NCBI RefSeq assembly: GCF_000203915.1
Contig: NC_008391.1
Location: 1,984,001-2,048,000, forward strand
Direction: 5' to 3'
Origin: Burkholderia ambifaria AMMD
GTDB taxonomy: Bacteria > Pseudomonadota > Gammaproteobacteria > Burkholderiales > Burkholderiaceae
Length of the DNA: 64,000 bases
The position numbers and the translations under genes are program-made. The notes beneath the pieces were generated by a model that saw only the letters and a list, made by a program, of their open reading frames with translations, searched no databases and was not told the DNA's origin. Positions 62,382-64,000 of the stretch are shown piece by piece (the stretch's first letter is position 1; each line of letters starts with the position of its first letter).

Positions 62382-63905
62382 TCAGTTCAAACCCTGGGCG
62401 GACACCTTGCCGCCGAACGTTCTTGGCAGCGCCCGGAGGAAGTCGATGCTTGCCGGAACCGCGGCGGAATCCAGATGGCGGCGACAATGATCGAGCAGCT
62501 CGATTGCATTGGCCGCAGATGTCGCAGCCGGAACGACATAGGCTTTGGGGACGCGTGCGCCGTCTGACCGGGAAACCGGTACGACGAGCGCTTCCGCAAC
62601 GGATTCGTGGTCGAGCAGTACCCGCTCGACGGCGCGCGGATTCACCGGCACGCCGTCTCGATCGAACAGGTCGCCCTTCCTGCATTGAAAGAACAGGAAT
62701 CCGTCCTCGTCCATCGCGAACAGATCACCGGTCATGAACACGCGCGATTCACCGAAACATCCTTCGCGAATGACGCGGGCGGTATCGCTTTCGCGCCCCC
62801 AGTATTTCTCCATCAGCAGATCGCCGGCTACCGCCAGTTCACCGACCTCCCATGGCCGGACCACGAGTGCATTGTCGTTGCCGACGAGGTAGGTTCTGAT
62901 GCCCGGAATGGCTTTGCCGACCGAGCCGATACGTCGGTCGAGTTCGGCGGGCGGCAGGTAGGCGATGCGTTTGCACTCGGTCGAACCGTAGTTGCAGTAG
63001 ATCAGGACAGCCGGTAGCGCACGCCTGAGCAGGCGAATGTACTTGCCGGGAAACGCCTGTCCGCTGGTCGAGACATACCGCAGCGATTGCAGTCTCGAGG
63101 CAGGCAGGTCGCCCGATTCGCACAGACGGAAAAGCGCCGGCGGAAAGACGTGCAGGCCGGTTATGCCGTGCCGCTCGATGATGTCGACGATGGCGGCGGC
63201 CGAAGCGGGCAACGCCGTCTCGACCACGGCACGGCCCCCGAACAGCAGCGGCATGACCGTGTTGTAAAAGCCGTAGTCCGAGCTCAAGCCCGGGGAGAAA
63301 CTGAGCACGATGTCGCGTTCGCTATTGGCGAGATAGCCGGAGACCGAGCGGAACGCGGCAATCATGATCCGGTGCGTGACGAGCACGCCCTTCGAATCGC
63401 CCGTCGAGCCGGATGTGTAGAAGATCGTTGCTGCGTCATCCGTGGAGGGATTGCCCGCTTCGGATGCGCCGTCGGCCGCGAAGCAGACGACATATTCCGA
63501 CAGGTCGCCGCGGGTTGCGTCGATCGTGACCGCGCGATGACGGGACGCGATGCGGGGCGAGGTCGATCGCGATGCCACGAGCGCGCTGGCGCCGCAATCC
63601 GCGATTTGCTGCTCCAGTTCGGCGGTGTCGATCGTGTGCCTGATGCATGCCAGTACGCATCCGGCCTTCAGGATGCCGAATGCGGCCGCCACCGCATGCA
63701 CGGACATCTCCGAATAGATCGCGACGCGCGCGCCGGCGGGAATGCCGAGACGCTGAAGCGTATCGGCTATCGTCAACATCACGTCCAGCAATTCGCCGTA
63801 GGTTGCCGAACGTCCGTCGACCACCAGCGCGACTTTGTCTCGCCGGCTGCTCGCGCTGCGCTCGAAGTATTGCGGGAATCGTTCAATCATGGCATCAGCC
63901 TTCAT
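62382..63905 (-). CDS. AMP-forming acyl/amino-acid ligase (adenylation enzyme)
   Basis: A 507-residue ANL-superfamily enzyme. The ATP loop FYTSGSTGDSKGVLVTH (~160-176), a YGSTE motif (CNYGSTECKR), TGDLFAMDEDGFLFFQCRKGD (A7/A8) and the C-terminal catalytic Lys in PRTFGGKVSAQ are present. It activates a carboxylic acid as acyl-AMP. Whether it loads CoA or a carrier protein is unclear; no carrier domain is fused. The ATG at 63905 overlaps the upstream gene; an ATG at 63890 is an alternative. Confidence 0.87.
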   Translation of the reverse strand: MKADAMIERFPQYFERSASSRRDKVALVVDGRSATYGELLDVMLTIADTLQRLGIPAGARVAIYSEMSVHAVAAAFGILKAGCVLACIRHTIDTAELEQQIADCGASALVASRSTSPRIASRHRAVTIDATRGDLSEYVVCFAADGASEAGNPSTDDAATIFYTSGSTGDSKGVLVTHRIMIAAFRSVSGYLANSERDIVLSFSPGLSSDYGFYNTVMPLLFGGRAVVETALPASAAAIVDIIERHGITGLHVFPPALFRLCESGDLPASRLQSLRYVSTSGQAFPGKYIRLLRRALPAVLIYCNYGSTECKRIAYLPPAELDRRIGSVGKAIPGIRTYLVGNDNALVVRPWEVGELAVAGDLLMEKYWGRESDTARVIREGCFGESRVFMTGDLFAMDEDGFLFFQCRKGDLFDRDGVPVNPRAVERVLLDHESVAEALVVPVSRSDGARVPKAYVVPAATSAANAIELLDHCRRHLDSAAVPASIDFLRALPRTFGGKVSAQGLN

Positions 63906-64000
63906 GTGAGGACACCGAGGCCGACGAGGGGCTGTGGCCTTTTCGAATGCGGGGCGCGAGCGAGACCAGCAACCCGAGGCAACCCATGCACACGGACAGC
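63895..64000 (-). CDS. C-terminal end of a membrane protein, probably a transporter (cut by window edge)
   Basis: The visible end encodes LSVCMGCLGLLVSLAPRIRKG followed by a Ser-rich tail SPSSASVSSHEG and a TGA at 63895-63897. One hydrophobic helix followed by a positively charged stop fits the last helix of an MFS-type efflux carrier. The reading frame overlaps the AMP-ligase start, so it is the upstream gene of the same operon. Identity is a guess from ~34 residues. Confidence 0.5.
   Translation of the reverse strand, partial: LSVCMGCLGLLVSLAPRIRKGHSPSSASVSSHEG

Noticed and set aside
1..64000. parS centromere site for the chromosome 2 partition system
   Set aside because: I looked for 14-16 bp palindromes of the kinds I remember for Burkholderia replicons (for example with a TATGCGCATA core) and found none that was convincing; ATGCGCAT near 17811 is not a full dyad.
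1..64000. tRNA, rRNA, riboswitch or insertion-sequence features
   Set aside because: No cloverleaf, conserved riboswitch core, transposase or terminal inverted repeats was recognised by eye; a covariance-model scan could still find a small RNA.

Overview
The window is high-GC beta-proteobacterial DNA and looks like the start of a secondary chromosome (chromosome 2) of a Burkholderia, probably of the cepacia complex. The evidence is an iteron-rich, gene-free left end with a DnaA-box-like site, a KfrA-type coiled-coil DNA-binding protein, a tyrosine-recombinase-like protein, and then kbl-tdh. From memory of Burkholderia genomes, kbl-tdh sits beside the chromosome 2 origin. Species-level assignment is inference. 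The initiator and parAB genes are not visible and probably lie left of base 1.

Layout. 1-1440: about 16 copies of a 20-bp iteron-like repeat, all on the + strand, with short hairpins between them. 1444-3779: KfrA-like gene and a recombinase-fold protein lacking most catalytic residues. 3882-4259: unknown gene behind a canonical LexA (SOS) box. 4387-7401: XRE/cupin regulator divergent from the threonine-catabolic pair kbl-tdh. 8128-14013: TetR, a DUF1348-like protein, a D-malate/tartrate dehydrogenase with its LysR, and argC with its LysR. 14182-17632: membrane protein, patatin, 3-hydroxybutyrate dehydrogenase and acetoacetate decarboxylase (ketone-body/PHB metabolism). 18079-20615: PAP2 phosphatase, small membrane protein, and a PadR-siderophore-interacting-protein operon. 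Further iteron copies, all in reverse orientation, occur only in intergenic gaps out to 17.9 kb.

21.4-29.6 kb, behind an AT-rich gap, is a ribosomal-peptide (TOMM) locus. It encodes an FHA protein overlapping a giant kinase/cyclase-like/ATPase/TPR protein, two nitrile-hydratase-leader-type precursors, an intrinsic terminator, and a fused E1-like/YcaO cyclodehydratase. No azoline dehydrogenase is visible. An aidA/PixA-family gene follows convergently.

30.9-41.5 kb is a catabolic locus for an unidentified (perhaps aryl) alcohol or ketone. It has two AraC regulators, GMC oxidoreductase, aldehyde dehydrogenase, porin, a frameshifted SDR, zinc alcohol dehydrogenase, MFS carrier and a dihydroxyacetophenone-dioxygenase-like cupin.

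41.8-50.2 kb is mostly housekeeping: aldo/keto reductase, ArgO-type exporter with ArgP-like regulator, FNR-type regulator, universal stress protein, serine acetyltransferase, and a folE-folM-like overlapping pair. 50.3-58.3 kb is the protocatechuate branch of the beta-ketoadipate pathway: LysR, pobA, pcaIJ, pcaBDC, pcaK. From 58.5 kb, after a small unknown protein and a LysE-type exporter, a tightly overlapping minus-strand operon (transporter fragment, AMP-ligase, methyltransferase, group-D flavin monooxygenase, RidA-like) runs off the right edge and looks like part of an uncharacterised small-molecule cluster.
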